Shown: piece by piece, positions 48,143 to 59,895 of the stretch
Position numbering within the stretch: the stretch's first letter is position 1
Layout: each line of letters starts with the position of its first letter
Source of the DNA: Chlorocebus sabaeus
Taxonomy: Eukaryota > Chordata > Mammalia > Primates > Cercopithecidae
Assembly (NCBI RefSeq): GCF_047675955.1
Contig: NC_132925.1
Coordinates: forward strand, 71,057,622 to 71,121,621
Length of the DNA stretch: 64,000 nt
Direction of reading: 5' to 3'
Position numbers and translations under genes: made by a program
The notes under the pieces: generated by a model
What the model was told of the DNA's origin: nothing
Seen by the model: only the letters and a program-made list of their open reading frames with translations
Database searches by the model: none

Positions 48143-48635
48143 TTGGTTATCTAAAATTACACCCCCAAACTTAGTAGCTTACAGCAACTAACATTTACTA
48201 TCTCTTTTGCTGGTCAGGAATTGGGAGCACGTCAGCTGACTGGATCTTGATTGAGGTCTCTCATAATGCTGTAGATAAGATGTTGGTTGGGGCTGCAGTA
48301 GTCTGAAAACCTTATTGGAGCTGGAAGATGAATTTCCAAAACGACTCCCTCACATAGTCATTGATAGGAGGCCCCAGTTCCTTGCCTTTCCATAGAGCTA
48401 CTTAAGTGTCTTAAAACATGGCAGTTGATCTTGTGAGTGATCTGAGGAAGAGGAAGGAGGAAGCCACAGTGCCTTTTGTGACTTCACCTTGGCAATCACA
48501 CTGTCACTCCTACAGTATTCTATTGGTGTGCTGAGCAGCCCTATTAATGTGCAGGGGACTGCATAGGTGCATGAATACCAGGAAGAAGTCAGCCAGATGG
48601 CTGGGGGCCATCTTGGAAGATTGCCACCACATGGT
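48143..48635 (-). mobile_element. Old MLT1-like MaLR LTR
   Basis: 'tggttatctaaaattacacc', 'aacttagtagcttacagcaa', 'ttgctggtcaggaattggga', 'cctacagtattctattggtg' and 'gggggccatcttggaagatt' match the reverse of an older MLT1 subfamily. Confidence 0.65.
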
Positions 48636-48904
48636 ATGAAACTAGTTCCAAGGTGAACTCTTAGCTAGGTCGGGAATGGCAGGCACAGGATGTTTAGATT
48701 GTTCAGGTTTTATGGATATGTATATATACTTATGCACACATACACATGTATATGCTGAGAGTCTTTCTGAAAGGACACTTATGAAACTGATAGCAGAGAA
48801 GGTGAGTTAGGGTACTAGCGTGTGAAGAGAAATGCCTTTTATGATATATCCTTTTGTAGAGTTTGACATGTAGATTTGTTTTTAGCTAATGTTTAGTCAA
48901 AACA

Positions 48905-49122
48905 TGATTTTTTCTTCCTTTCCAACTTTTAGGTTCAAGGGGTTACATATGCAGATTTGTTACATGGGTAAATTGCGTGTCACTGGGGTTTGGTGTCATC
49001 AGTACCTGGATGGCAAAGGTAGTTTTCCAATCCTTACTCCGCTTTCACCCTCCACCCTCAAATAGGCCCCTGTGTCTACTGATCCCTTTTTTGGGTTCAT
49101 GTATACTCAAAAAACATTACTT
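48905..49122 (-). mobile_element. L1 3' UTR fragment, reverse
   Basis: 'ttttaggttcaaggggttac', 'atgcagatttgttacatggg', 'accctccaccctcaaatagg' and 'gggttcatgtatactca' are the reverse complement of a primate-age L1 3' UTR, strongly 5'-truncated. Confidence 0.85.
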
Positions 49123-50204
49123 TTGTTAAAAAGTCAAACAAAATTAAAAACTAAAACCAAAACAAAATGACAAAAGAAACCGAAACAATTGTTATACAAA
49201 CTTGAGTCCAACATACAACCAATCCAAAAAAAGCAAGCTTGCATTAGAATTTGATATTGCTTTTGTTTCTTAGACTAATAACTGACTATGAGTTAACAGT
49301 GTTTTTTTTTTTCCTTTGTAAAAAGAAATTTTCCAAAGCAACAATTTTTATGAATAGTTAATATCTTTTCTGGGATGCACAAAAATTTGGAGGTTTAAGT
49401 GGGAAGCTCAGGAAAGTACACAGTGTCATCAATAGCAAATGTATTCAGTAGGCAGAAATAACAAAGAAACATAATGAACTCCATTTTTCTCTTTCAGAAG
49501 AACAACTTCTTTTATGTAACCAAAGGCATTTAAAATACTAATTGATATGGCTTGTCTCTTGAAACAAAGCAGTCAATGACCACAGAATTGCAAAGTTGTT
49601 TGCAAACAATGAACAAATCCTGTTCCCTGAAATGTTTTACTGAATATCTAGACTGTGTTCTTCAAAAGGCAATGGGAGAATTTTTATGTTAGCTAGAACA
49701 ATTATTTAACAGAAGTAATAACACTTCCTTGCTCAGGACCCAAAGATTGGAGCAGTGAATGGGGTTTATGTAGATAACTATCGATAAAATGGGAGGTGGC
49801 AAACTGTTTCTCCATTTTTGACCATTCACAGCTGGTCATCCACATTAGTGCATCTCAGATGATGCATGGTGACCAAAGTTTTAAAACTTTCCAATCTATG
49901 GTATGACCCGTATGCAACCCATGCCACATGTGACTCATCGGATGAGTTAGACAACATCTGAACTAGTCTTTTCCTTTTAAACAAGGTGAGTCAATGGAAT
50001 ACATGCTTGGATATTATGGCAATTTCAAATTGCAATGGAAGTTTCTAAAAACTTTCTTTCCATTTTTATGCTTATCCCATCCCAGACCTATTCAGATAGT
50101 TCACAAAAGGCATTAGTCACCAGGTCAGACAAATAATACTACAGTAGATTATAGTTAATGGGGAGGAAGTGATTTGGGACAAATAAAGTATGATTGGAGG
50201 TGTT
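49123..50204. other. Unassigned AT-rich sequence
   Basis: No gene or repeat recognised. Confidence 0.35.
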
Positions 50205-50537
50205 TTTTTTCTTTTCTTTTTTTTTTATTTGTGTGTGTGTGTGTGTTTTTTCTTGAGATGAAGTCTTGCTCTGCTGCCCAGGCTGGAGTGCAGTGGTGTG
50301 ATCCCAGCTAACTACAACCTCTGCCTCCCAGGTTCAAGTGATTCTCCTGTCTCAGCCTCCTGAGTAGCTGGAGCTGTAGGCACCTGCCACCATGCCTGGC
50401 TAATTTTTGTACTTTTAGTAGAGACGGGGTTTCACCATGTTGGCCAGGCTGGTCTCAAACTCCTGACCTTAAGTGATCCGCCTGCCTCAGCTTTCCAAAG
50501 TTCTGCGATTACAGGCGTGAGCCACCACACCTGGCCC
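50205..50537 (-). mobile_element. Alu SINE (S-like) with (TG)n in its tail
   Basis: Reverse full-length Alu. Its tail, read as T-rich sequence on the plus strand, contains a (TG)9-like microsatellite at about 50230-50246. Confidence 0.93.
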
Positions 50538-50628
50538 AGTGTTTGTTTCATATGTATTGTTGTGGGTTGAATTGTGTCCCCAAAAAAGATATATTCCAAT
50601 CCTAATCCTTGGTACTTGTGAATACGAC

Positions 50629-51038
50629 TGTATTAGTCCATTGTCAAATTGCTATAAATACCTAAGACCAGGTAATTTATAAAGAAAAAAGGTTTGCTTG
50701 GCCCACGGTTCTGCAGGCTGTACAGGAAGCATGGCAGCATTTGCTCAGCTTCTGGAGAGTCTGCAGGAAACATACAATCATGGCAGAAAGTGAAGGAGAA
50801 GCCAGCATTTCATATGGCCAGAGCAGGAGGAAGAGAGAGGCGGTAGGTGCTACACACTTTTAAATAACCAGATCTTGTGATAACTCACTCACTATACAGT
50901 ACCAAGGGAGGCTGGTGCTAAACCATTCATGAGAACTCTGCCCCCATGATCCAATCACCTCCTACCATGACCACCACCAACACTGGGATCACAAGTAAAC
51001 ATGAGATTTGGGTGGGGACACAGATCCAAACCATATCA
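50629..51038 (-). mobile_element. MST-type MaLR solo LTR inside MLT1
   Basis: From 'tgtattagtccattgtcaaa' to 'cagatccaaaccatatca', about 410 bp, reverse orientation. No clear 5-bp duplication survives at its edges. Confidence 0.92.
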
Positions 51039-51341
51039 ACCTTATTTGGAAATACGGTCTTTGCAGATGTAAGCAGGCTGAAATGAGATCATATTGGATT
51101 AGGGCGTGTCCTAAATACAACAACTGGTATCTCTATATGGTGAGAAAGAGCTGAAGACCAAAGGAGACACGGGGAAGAAGCCATTTGAAGACGAAGGCAG
51201 TGATTGGAGTGATGCAAATTTGCAGCTGCAAATCAAAGGAACACCAAAGATTGCTGGAAACTACAACAGAGCAGAAAGAGGCAAGAAGGATCCTCCACTT
51301 CTAGAGCCTTTAGAGAGAGAGAGACCTGCCATTATCTTATT

Positions 51342-51629
51342 TTTTTTTTTTGTAAGATGGGGTCTTGCTCTGTTGCCAGGCTGGAGTGTGGTGGAGTGAT
51401 TACAACTCATTGCAACCTCGTCCCCCTGGGCTCAGATGATCTTCCTGCCTCCCCTGAGTAGCTGGGACCACAGGCAGATGCCACCCCATTTGGCTAATCT
51501 TTGTATTTTTTGTAGAGATAGGGTTTCTCCATGTACCCCAGGCTGGTCTTGAACTCCTCAGCTCAAGTGATCTGCATGCCTTGGCTTCCCAAAGTGCTGG
51601 GATGACAGGTGTGAGCCGCTGCACCTGGC
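51342..51629 (-). mobile_element. Alu SINE (J-like) inside MLT1
   Basis: Reverse Alu from the T-run at 51340 to 'gagccgctgcacctggcc'. Several old-subfamily variants ('ggctcagatgatcttcctgc'). Confidence 0.92.
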
Positions 51630-51748
51630 CAACACCTTGATTTTAAACTTCCAGCTTCCAGAACTATAAGAGGCTAGATTTTCATTGTTTTGACAGTTTG
51701 TGGTACTTTTTTTTTAATAGTAGCCCTAGGAAACTATACCAGCAGTGG

Positions 51749-52116
51749 TGTATTAGTCCATTTTCACACTGCTATAAAGAACTGCCCGAGACTGGGTGAT
51801 TCGTAAAGAAAGGAGATTTAATTGACTCATAGTTCCACATGGTTGGGGAGGCCTCAGGAAACTTCCAATCATGGCAGAAGGGGAAGCAGGCACATCTTAC
51901 ATGGTGGTAGGTTAGAGAAAGTGGAGTGTGAAGGAGGAACCATCAAACACTTACAAATCAGACTTCGTGAGAACTCACTATCACGAGAACAGCATGGGGG
52001 AAACCACCCCCATTATCCAATCACTTCCTACCACGCCTCTCCCTTGACATGTGCAGATTATGGGGATTACAATTCAAGATGAGATTTGGGTGGGGACACA
52101 GAGCCAAACTATATCA
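51749..52116 (-). mobile_element. MST/THE1-type solo LTR with perfect TSD
   Basis: From 'tgtattagtccattttcaca' to 'gagccaaactatatca', 368 bp. Flanked by 'agtgg' at 51744-51748 and 52117-52121, the 5-bp duplication expected for this class. It abuts the end of the MLT1 LTR. Confidence 0.95.
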
Positions 52117-52309
52117 AGTGGATACTGTGGAACAACTATATTAAGAATTAATATGTACTAGGTAATAAATGATTTTATGACTGAATAAGTTTAACTTGAA
52201 TAAAGTTAAGTATTTTATCTCTATAAAAATTTCTAAGGGCTTTTGACTTAAGATCAGCAGCTACAGCTGACTAAACACTTCCCTTCTTTCCAGAAAGTAT
52301 GTTGAAGAC
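52117..52309. other. Unassigned sequence
   Basis: Short stretch with no recognised feature. Confidence 0.35.
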
Positions 52310-52495
52310 ATTAGGCACATTAATGCAGTTGATTATCACAACAACTCTGTGAAGCTGGAGAATATTACTCTCCTCATTTTAGAGATAATAAAACTGAGGC
52401 ACAGAATGGTGAAATACTTGCACAATGGGCAGATAAAAGTGGAGCCAAGATTCAAAGCTAGACAGTTGAGTCCAGAGCCTGGGCTGTCCTGTTAT
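52310..52495 (-). mobile_element. MIR SINE, reverse
   Basis: 'tctcctcattttagagataa', 'taaaactgaggcacagaatg' and 'agccaagattcaaagctaga' identify it. Confidence 0.8.
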
Positions 52496-53275
52496 ATAAG
52501 GAGCCCTGGGGATCTTTAAGATTTCCCATCATGATGGTGAATCTATTTTTCGTGTGTGCAGAGAATTCATGGGATGAATGTTCAATGGAAGAGGACTGCT
52601 GACCTGTCACTGGCCACACATTCTACTGCTTAGAGTATAATTTCAGGATTCAAGCAGTTTAGGATCCCTGGAAACATTAACTGAAACAATTATTAGTGTC
52701 CTCCAGTGGTGGCAGACATATTCAAAGAGCTGAACAAATTATTTTTCTAACTAAATAGTCTCACTTGGAATCACCTTTTTTTTTTTTTTTTTTTTTTTTT
52801 TTTCCTGCAGGACTCAGGATTTGAACAGGAAGGCACACATTGGTTAGTGACAAATACAGTCTGACAAAAGCAGAAGAAGAAAAACCCACACCAGCGAGTG
52901 GAAAAAGGAGCTAAATCAATGGGCTGTGAGAATTGAAGGAAAGCTGATTTGGGCATGAAGAAATGGTGTGGTTGTGAGGCATGCCACGTTGCTGAGATGA
53001 TGAGCTTGTTTAAACAAATGAACAACCCAGAAGAAATCAGGGAGACTTAGACACAGAACCAGCGGGATGCAACTATTGGCAAAGGGAAGGAAAGTGGGAA
53101 ATACCCAATTGCAAGCATTTAAAAATCCACACATTCAGAGAATGGAGTGGGTGGATGACTGCAGAGGAGTAAACGATGGTGCTTTTGGTGTTAGAAGGTC
53201 AAGATCTGTTTTCCCACTCTCAGAAGATGACTCGCTTCTTATTTGATCAAAAATAGTGGAGCCGTCAGAAAACAA
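52496..53275. other. Non-coding, with a T-run
   Basis: No gene recognised. A 27-T tract (52777-52803) precedes 'cctgcaggactcagg'. The 84-codon reverse frame starting there is a poly(A)-driven artefact. Confidence 0.4.
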
Positions 53276-53725
53276 TTCCCTCCTATTTTCACCACCAAAT
53301 CAACCACCCACCTGCATCTGTGTCCATTGATTTTCCTTCCCACCTGGCACATGGAATACATGGCCCCTTCTCATATCTGCCCCTCCACCTATGCTGTGGA
53401 GGGTGTTCCCTCTCACCCTCCCTAGGACTTTCCTTCTGTAATCTTCCACTTTTCTTTTTTGTGTCATTGTTTTTTCACTCTTTACAGGATCATAAAAATC
53501 AGTTTATAATCATTCTAAAATTATTTCCTTCTCTGAAATGTTTTCCCTCAAAGCTACAGTCTTCAAGCTACAACCCTATATTTCACTCCCCTCCTCCTTT
53601 ATAGCAAAACTGAAGAATTCCTCGTATTCTATTTTTCCACTTCTTTACTTCCCATCTATCTGGAAAGCACTCTAATTAGGCTTTTATCCAGACCATTCCA
53701 CTGAGTTATTCTCTGTATCTTTGTC
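53276..53725 (+). mobile_element. L2 ORF2 remnant
   Basis: Pyrimidine-rich; 'aagcactctaattaggcttt' and 'tatccagaccattccactga' match the L2 ORF2 region. The frame at 53320-53604 is L2-derived. Confidence 0.6.
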
Positions 53726-55229
53726 ATCATTAGAACGACTTTGGGTCACCTAACACTTTTCTAGAACATACCATCTCCAGAGCATTGTGTCTTTAGTTTA
53801 ACATGCAGTCCTTTGGGAATCCAGGTATTTTGCTTGTTTTGGATATTTTATCCTACAAGCTACAGTATTTATTATGTAACATTAGGACATTCCCCCCGCT
53901 ACCCAAATCTGCAATGATTACATTTATGATTTCTCCAATGCCACTGCCTACTTTGTTTTATTTCAAAGAGATTTTTAAAAGACCCGTTTATAACACTGAA
54001 CTTTTGTAATTGTGAGGGTCATCTCTCCAGAAATAAATACTCAATCTGTGTATAAAGAAAAGCAAAAAATAAATGTAAGAAATTAATTATGTTTAGGAGC
54101 CTCTCTCTAGAAGTATCTTAAACTAGAATTGACTGAGTATCCTTCAGGTGAGGTCTTCCCTAAATTACATTTGGTTTTTCACAATAATGTAATTGAAAAA
54201 TTTTGTAAAGACTTGTATGTAAGATGATTCCCTATTTTCTGAATGGTGAGCTTTGGAGAAAACACCTCACCTCATATTCAGGCACATATGTTGTTTAAGG
54301 CTACATAAAAACCAGATTGATTGATCTGTCACAGTGGTTGAAGTAAACCTTACCCTGTATACTGACAACAATTTCTCATAGGCCCAAACAACTAAACCAC
54401 TTTTCTGCAAAGCAACACATCTTGATAAAATCCTGCATTCCCTGTCTCATCTCATTCATTTTCTATATAAAGCACCTCTTGAACACACAAGTGCCCCACA
54501 GAAAAACTGTCAGACCTTTAATTCCAGGTACGAACTTTAGTATTCCATAACTCATGGCCTCATGAAACCCATTTCATATTTATAACCTATTTTTAGAAAA
54601 TTTGGCCTGCCCCCTCTTTCTGAGGTTGGTTTCCTCATCCATGACATTCAGGTTGTTGTCTCAAATCAGAAAAAATAATGAGATTGCCTGAGGGTACGTT
54701 TCCTTTAGCACAGGTCTCTGAAGCCCACACATAGTATGTTCTCATTTCAATGGAATTTTTGGATACTTCTGCCATCTCATTCTGCTACCCCAAAATTTTT
54801 CAAGAGTTCAGAAATGGATGAATATAGATTTGAGAAGTGAACATGTAGAGTAGACATGTTCCTGATTAGTAATTTTCATTTTTAAGAAGTTCAACAAATG
54901 AAAACCTTTTAGGTGATTTATAAATCTTTCTGTCACTAAAGATAAGATTTTTAAAAAAATGTTTAATTCCTGCTCTTTTTCCAACATCACTCTGCCTTCC
55001 ATTACTAAAAACGTAAAAAGTACTACCACAAAGAGGAATAAGTAATAAGGTCTACCTATAGTCCATGATTTATAGAGTTGGCCCAAGGTCATGTACACAA
55101 CCGTGTGGCATGACTTCAGTTCACCAATACGTAGCCTTCTTTCTATGCAACTGGCCTGCTACTTAAATTCTCCCCAAAACATCTTTTGGCTTAAAACATT
55201 GAAAACCATAGCCATTACTGCAAAACAAC
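53726..55229. other. Repeat-poor non-coding block
   Basis: No gene or repeat recognised. The 96-codon reverse frame at 54808-55098 matches nothing I know. Confidence 0.35.
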
Positions 55230-55440
55230 AATAGCAACACAAAGAATATCAGCTATTATTTATTGGATATATATTAACTTTTAGGATATATTTAAGTGAT
55301 CTACCCAAATTATCTCCTTGCAAGTTAGACACTATAATTAACTCAGTTTTTCAGATAAGAAAACTGAGGCTTAAAGAAGCTAAGAACTTCCTAGACAAAG
55401 CTATTTAAGTTGAGGGCTTGATGAAAATCCATGCTCTTCT
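55230..55440 (-). mobile_element. MIR SINE, reverse, diverged
   Basis: 'ttcagataagaaaactgagg' and 'cttaaagaagctaagaactt' with flanking MIR-like text. A similar fragment ('ggttacacaatagctgactc') lies at about 55485-55620. Confidence 0.55.
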
Positions 55441-55700
55441 CCTCTTTGTATATCACCCCATTCTCAGAGCTAAAATGCACCCAGTAGATTCTCTGATCCA
55501 ACTGCCTCATTTTCAGGATACACAATGGATGCCAAGAGAGGTAGAGTGACTCATTTGAGGTTACACAATAGCTGACTCAAGATCATAGCCTGGATCCTTC
55601 TCATTTAAGTCTGGTGGTCCAGGTGCAATATGATACTGCATCCAACATAATTAGGATCCTGGAAGACAAGGGATTCATACTGGTTTTCCCTGCCCCCAAC

Positions 55701-56705
55701 TCCCAAAATCAATAGAGGTCTTTTATTGCATCATTAAAATATTGCAAATAGGTCTTAGGAATTATCCGCTATCTTGTTTCTGTAGCTGGACGACTCTTAG
55801 ATCTTATTCACCAGCCTGCAAAACTGTTCTGTTTTCAGTGACATAGATATCATCCCCAAATTTTCTGATATCCTTTTTAACTGTTGTGATTTGTTCAATC
55901 AAAGCAGTTGAATTTGAAACAAGATAAATGTTTCCTTCAACGATTAACTCACCTGGCCGGGTGCGGTGGCTCATGCCTGTAATCCCAGCACTTTGGGAGG
56001 CTGAGGCGGGTGGATCACGAGGTCAGGAGATCGAGACCATCCTGGTAACATGGTGAAACCCCGTCTCTACTAAAAATAAAAAAAATTGGCCTGGCGTGGT
56101 GGTAGGCACCTGTAGTCCCAGCTACTTGGGAAACTGAGGCAGGAGAATGGCGTGAAGCCGGGAGGTGGAGCTTGCAGTGAGCTGAGATCGCACCACTGCA
56201 CTCCAGCCTGGTCGACAGAGCAAGACTCCATCTCAAAAAAAAAGGATTAACTCTGAGCTTGAGGTACTGAACAAGCAACACTTGGCCTCATCCAGACCCT
56301 GCAGATGTATTTTTCACCCAAGAAATTTTGGATTTCAACAAGAGACCCATTCTCCTGGATAACAACATTGATGGGGGAGTGAGTATACACAGACATCATC
56401 TTTTAACGAATGTCCAGTATAACACCCTTGATCATGTTTTGTACCTGACTACAAATAGTGCAAATGGTAGTCAGTTCCTTTCTATTTCCCCACTATTTGC
56501 CAACCTGGAGCTTATTCTTTTGCTTTCTGAGGAGATGGAGTTCTACACTGATGTGATTGAAGTCCCTCTGCAGGGTTTCTCTGAAGTCCTTCATAGTAAC
56601 TGTGCTTCCCTTCAGAGTGATGTCCATGTTTTCTGGAATGTCCGCAGTCAGATTGCTGAGAATGGTTTTCATTCTTGTAATAGATGCAGCAAAGAGACAC
56701 ACTGG
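55701..56705 (-). pseudogene. RPL9 processed pseudogene, split by AluY
   Basis: An intronless, decayed retrocopy of ribosomal protein L9 (uL6, 60S large subunit). On the minus strand the start codon is at 56672-56670, followed by MKTILSN, DIPENMDITLKG and RDFNHISVEL, all recognisable L9 N-terminal segments. A Trp-to-stop change (TAG, 56492-56490) ends the frame at residue 60. Beyond it the nucleotide sequence still tracks L9 to the normal stop (55804-55806) and 3' UTR, with AATAAA near 55725 and transcript end near 55701. An AluY occupies 55955-56243. No poly(A) tail or clear target-site duplication survives, so it is old. The original RPL9 gene is elsewhere; no functional product is expected. 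Confidence 0.95.
55955..56243 (+). mobile_element. AluY inside the RPL9 pseudogene
   Basis: Full-length plus-strand AluY ('ggccgggtgcggtggctcat', 'gcgggtggatcacgaggtca') with a short A-tail. Flanks 'gattaactc' (55942-55950) and 'gattaactc' (56245-56253) are a target-site duplication. Confidence 0.95.
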
Positions 56706-58244
56706 CTTTTGCCTCAAAGGAAGCTGACTTGAAAATGTAGTAGAATTGTGTACAGGCACACACTTAGGAGAGAGAGTGGTGAATTCTTAGTTCCAGTTAC
56801 TTTTCAGCTTCTTTTAGTTCATTCCCATCATGCTAAGTTGGCAACCTTCAGCCTATACAAAGTGCTACCATTGATTTAGTGTCTAACCGTGTAGTTGTTT
56901 GGATAAGACTCAGAAGGAAATCCTTTTTGTTCATCTCATCTTCCTGAACTCTGCTCTAACTTCACTCATCACATTTATATGGAAAGTGAGACCAATAGAC
57001 TAAGATATATTTAGAGATATTTTGTATGCTGCATTTTCATGTTAGTTACTCAAAGATAAATAGAACATTTTCTCTTTCCAAGCTTCACTTCTCTATCCAA
57101 TATCTATCATACATCTATCTCACTATCCATCCATCTATTTATCTAATCTCTAATTAAATTTTTACTTCTATAGTGATCAGCTGAAAAGACATACTTATAC
57201 ACCAAACCAAACATGATAAAATAACTTTTTATCTCATACAGCTAACAGCTGACTCTCTATACACTCTGATTCCAACTATGCTTTTGTTAGGTTTTTGCCA
57301 AAACATTTCGCTGAGCCTGAGGTAGAATTTTAGAACCACTTCTGAGGTTGACTGCCAAACCTACAAATTAATAAAATTAACAGGGACAGTGACTCCATGC
57401 AGTGGTGGCACAAGAGAGGCAATTGCACAAAGTATGCCAGAGATTTTGATCAACAAAATTCTTCTAACAGATTGCCTGGCTGGAGTTTCAGTCCTTATTT
57501 GCCATGGTATTAATGCATACTATTTTTCACAGATGAAAAGAAATGATTGTGTTGAAGAATAATTTGCCACCTCTTCTAGTGGAGTTTGATGGAACTGTTC
57601 AAAGCCATGTGATCAATGAATTATTTATAGACTACAGTACTAATATCTGGTAGCAGTGCTATTGTTAAGGGTATGTCAAGCTTTCCAATAGATCCTGGCT
57701 TTTTTTTTTTTTTTTCCCTCCTGAGCATGGATCCCTTGCCCATTTAAAATTGTAACAAGTAGAAACTTGGTAGAGAGAATGATATTTTATAACAAAAATC
57801 ACCAATGGCCCAGTAGACAGCAAAGAAAATTGCCCTTTCCCCAGTTACATTTAATCTCCAGGGACAAAAATTTGGAGGTAAGGGAATGGGAATAAGCATA
57901 CATTCTCTCAACATAAAGCCAAGATGGCTTAGTGTTAAGAATAATGATACAATATGTTTTTATGTAAGATTTAAGGCAAGATTAACATATGAATAAAGTT
58001 CTGGGCAAGCTAATGGTTTTATCAGCTCACTTTCACACTATCTTTTTCACATTTATGGGGGCCTTTGTCCCGTCGGAGTCAGACCTACTCCGCAAGTCCT
58101 CTCAAGACAGCATTTCCTAACATCCCTCTATCCAAACAGACTAAATTGTCCAACTTAAGGATGGGGAATATGTGTTGCTCATGGCCGTAACAGACATCAC
58201 TAATCAACTGCATCACTATTATAGCACTCTGCTGCTGAACCTTC
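56706..58244. other. Unassigned non-coding sequence
   Basis: No gene recognised. Contains a degenerate (TCTA/TCCA)n tract at about 57100-57170 and a T-run at 57699-57715. Confidence 0.35.
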
Positions 58245-58390
58245 TTGGCCAAATCATAATTAAATTTTGTTAGTTATTTATGCACTGGTAGTCTTGGAGA
58301 ATGCATTTTACTACCCCCATTTTATAGGAAAGGCAAACAAGTTTTCAAAAGTTACATAGCTAGGACTGGAAGCAGGGTCTAAATTCTACT
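58245..58390 (-). mobile_element. Possible MIR, reverse
   Basis: 'cccccattttataggaaagg' and 'agttacatagctaggactgg' are MIR-like. Short and diverged. Confidence 0.5.
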
Positions 58391-58483
58391 TTAAAACAGT
58401 ATAACAACTGTTCCAGGTATCGTGGGGATAGTGGTAGAAAAACAAAATGCTACCTAGCTTTCAATTAAGTCACAAGACCACTG

Positions 58484-58628
58484 CTAAATATACATATATA
58501 TAAAATTATATTTTATATATCAATTATATAATTATATATGTTATATTACATATAATATATACTATATATCATTATATTACATATAATATATGCTACATAT
58601 AATATAATATATAATTATATTACATAAG
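58484..58628. repeat. AT-rich palindromic low-complexity tract
   Basis: About 145 bp almost wholly A/T with repeated 'tatattacatataatatat' units, rich in self-complementary stretches. Confidence 0.9.
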
Positions 58629-58811
58629 GTTCTTCAGGATTAAATAGAATTTGACAGAGAATCCATGCCTTGGGAATTTCATTTTTGAAAAAGTAGCCAC
58701 TGTACATTAGAATGAATTGGATTTCACTCACCGCTCCCTAAATCTCATTAAGCCTACCATAATCTAAGTCATGAAACATCTACCTGGAATATTGCATGGC
58801 ATTCTAATTCA

Positions 58812-59506
58812 GGGGTCTATGACCTGGGTCCATGCATAAATTCAGGGGGTCCTTGGAACTTGGCTGGAAAAAACACTTCATTTTCACCAGCTTTTAACTA
58901 CAATTGAGCATTTTCTCCAAATATGTCTATCTGTAGCAAACCACAGAGCTATAAGTAGAATCTGTGACTTGTTACCATTAAAAATCATTAAAAAATTATA
59001 CATTGGCTGGGCACGGTGGCTCACGCCTATAATTCCAACACTTTGGGAGGCCAACATGGGCAGATCACAAGGTCAGGAGATCAAGACCATCCTGGCTAAC
59101 ATGGTGAAACCCCATCTCTACTAAAAATACAAAATTTAGCCGGGCATGGTGGCGGGCACCTGTAGTCCCAGCTACTCGGGAGGCTGAGGCAGGAGAATGG
59201 CGTGAACCCAGGAGGCGGAGCTTGCAGTGAGTGGAGATTGCGCCACTGCACATTACAGATATTGAAAGTATCTTGAAACATAATTGCGCTCATGATGTTT
59301 TAGAAATTATGGTGGATTTACCACTAGATACTGTAATTTAATAAATTCATGAAGAGACATATATTTTCCTAAATGGCAGTTTTCTTTCAACATTTTGCTA
59401 ACTGCATTTTGTATAACCGTTTCCTTCACAATCTTGTGTATTTTTTCTATACTTGAAAACATTTTCCTGAGGAGGGGTTAGATGACAAAGGAACACAAAA
59501 AGTTTA
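58812..59506. mobile_element. Ancient hAT-like DNA transposon with an Alu inside
   Basis: Starts 'aggggtctatgacctgggtc', continues 'caaaccacagagctataagt' and 'gtgacttgttaccatta', resumes after the Alu with 'ttacagatattgaaagtatc', and ends near 'cctgaggaggggttagatga'. It resembles a 'ggggtccatgacac' class of mammalian hAT element; name uncertain. Confidence 0.6.
59005..59251 (+). mobile_element. AluY lacking its 3' end and A-tail
   Basis: Begins 'ggctgggcacggtggctcac' and is well preserved up to 'gcgccactgca', where it stops abruptly and the host hAT text follows. The last roughly 35 bp and the poly(A) are missing. Confidence 0.93.
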
Positions 59507-59564
59507 AACTCTTGTTCTTACTTTTTCCCTTGCTTTCACTTGTACTCACCATGGTGTGTCCTGC

Positions 59565-59895
59565 ATGCATCATCTCAGTGATTCTTGACAAAGATGAGTT
59601 TTATCATGTCTCTCTCCTGCTTTTGCCCTCCAATGGTTCTAATGAAATCTAGAGTCCTTGCCATAAGGACCTATGCAAACTGCCCCCACCTTCCCCATGT
59701 TCTCAGATCCCATCTGCCAAATCTCCCCCTCACTAATCACTTCATGTGGGACCCCCACACTGAACTCTTTGCCCTTGCCTTGTACTTGCTCTTCCCTCTG
59801 GCTGAAAACCTTGTTCCTGGTTATCCTCATGGTTCTCTCCTGACTTCCTTCAGGTCTCTGCTTAAGTGTCACTTTATCAAAGGGACCTTCTTTAT
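59565..59895 (+). mobile_element. L2 LINE, forward
   Basis: 'tctagagtccttgccataag', 'gaactctttgcccttgcctt', 'cttccctctggctgaaaacc' and 'ttccttcaggtctctgctta' follow the L2 ORF2 3' end. The 112-codon frame at 59585-59923 is L2-derived. Confidence 0.75.

Larger units (their letters stand above)
50562..51743 (+). mobile_element. MLT1-type LTR split by an MST LTR and an Alu
   Basis: Three colinear pieces: 50562-50628 ('tgtgggttgaattgtgtccc'), 51039-51339 ('ccttatttggaaatacggtc', 'ggattagggcgtgtcc') and 51630-51743 ('caccttgattttaaacttcc', 'ggtac...agccctaggaaact'). Joined, they give one forward MLT1 LTR. Confidence 0.88.

Noticed and set aside
50624..51043. Target-site duplication around the MST LTR inside MLT1
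   Set aside because: Flanking pentamers 'acgac' and 'acctt' do not match well enough to claim a TSD.
56328..56732. 134-codon plus-strand frame
   Set aside because: It is the antisense shadow of the RPL9 pseudogene on the minus strand.
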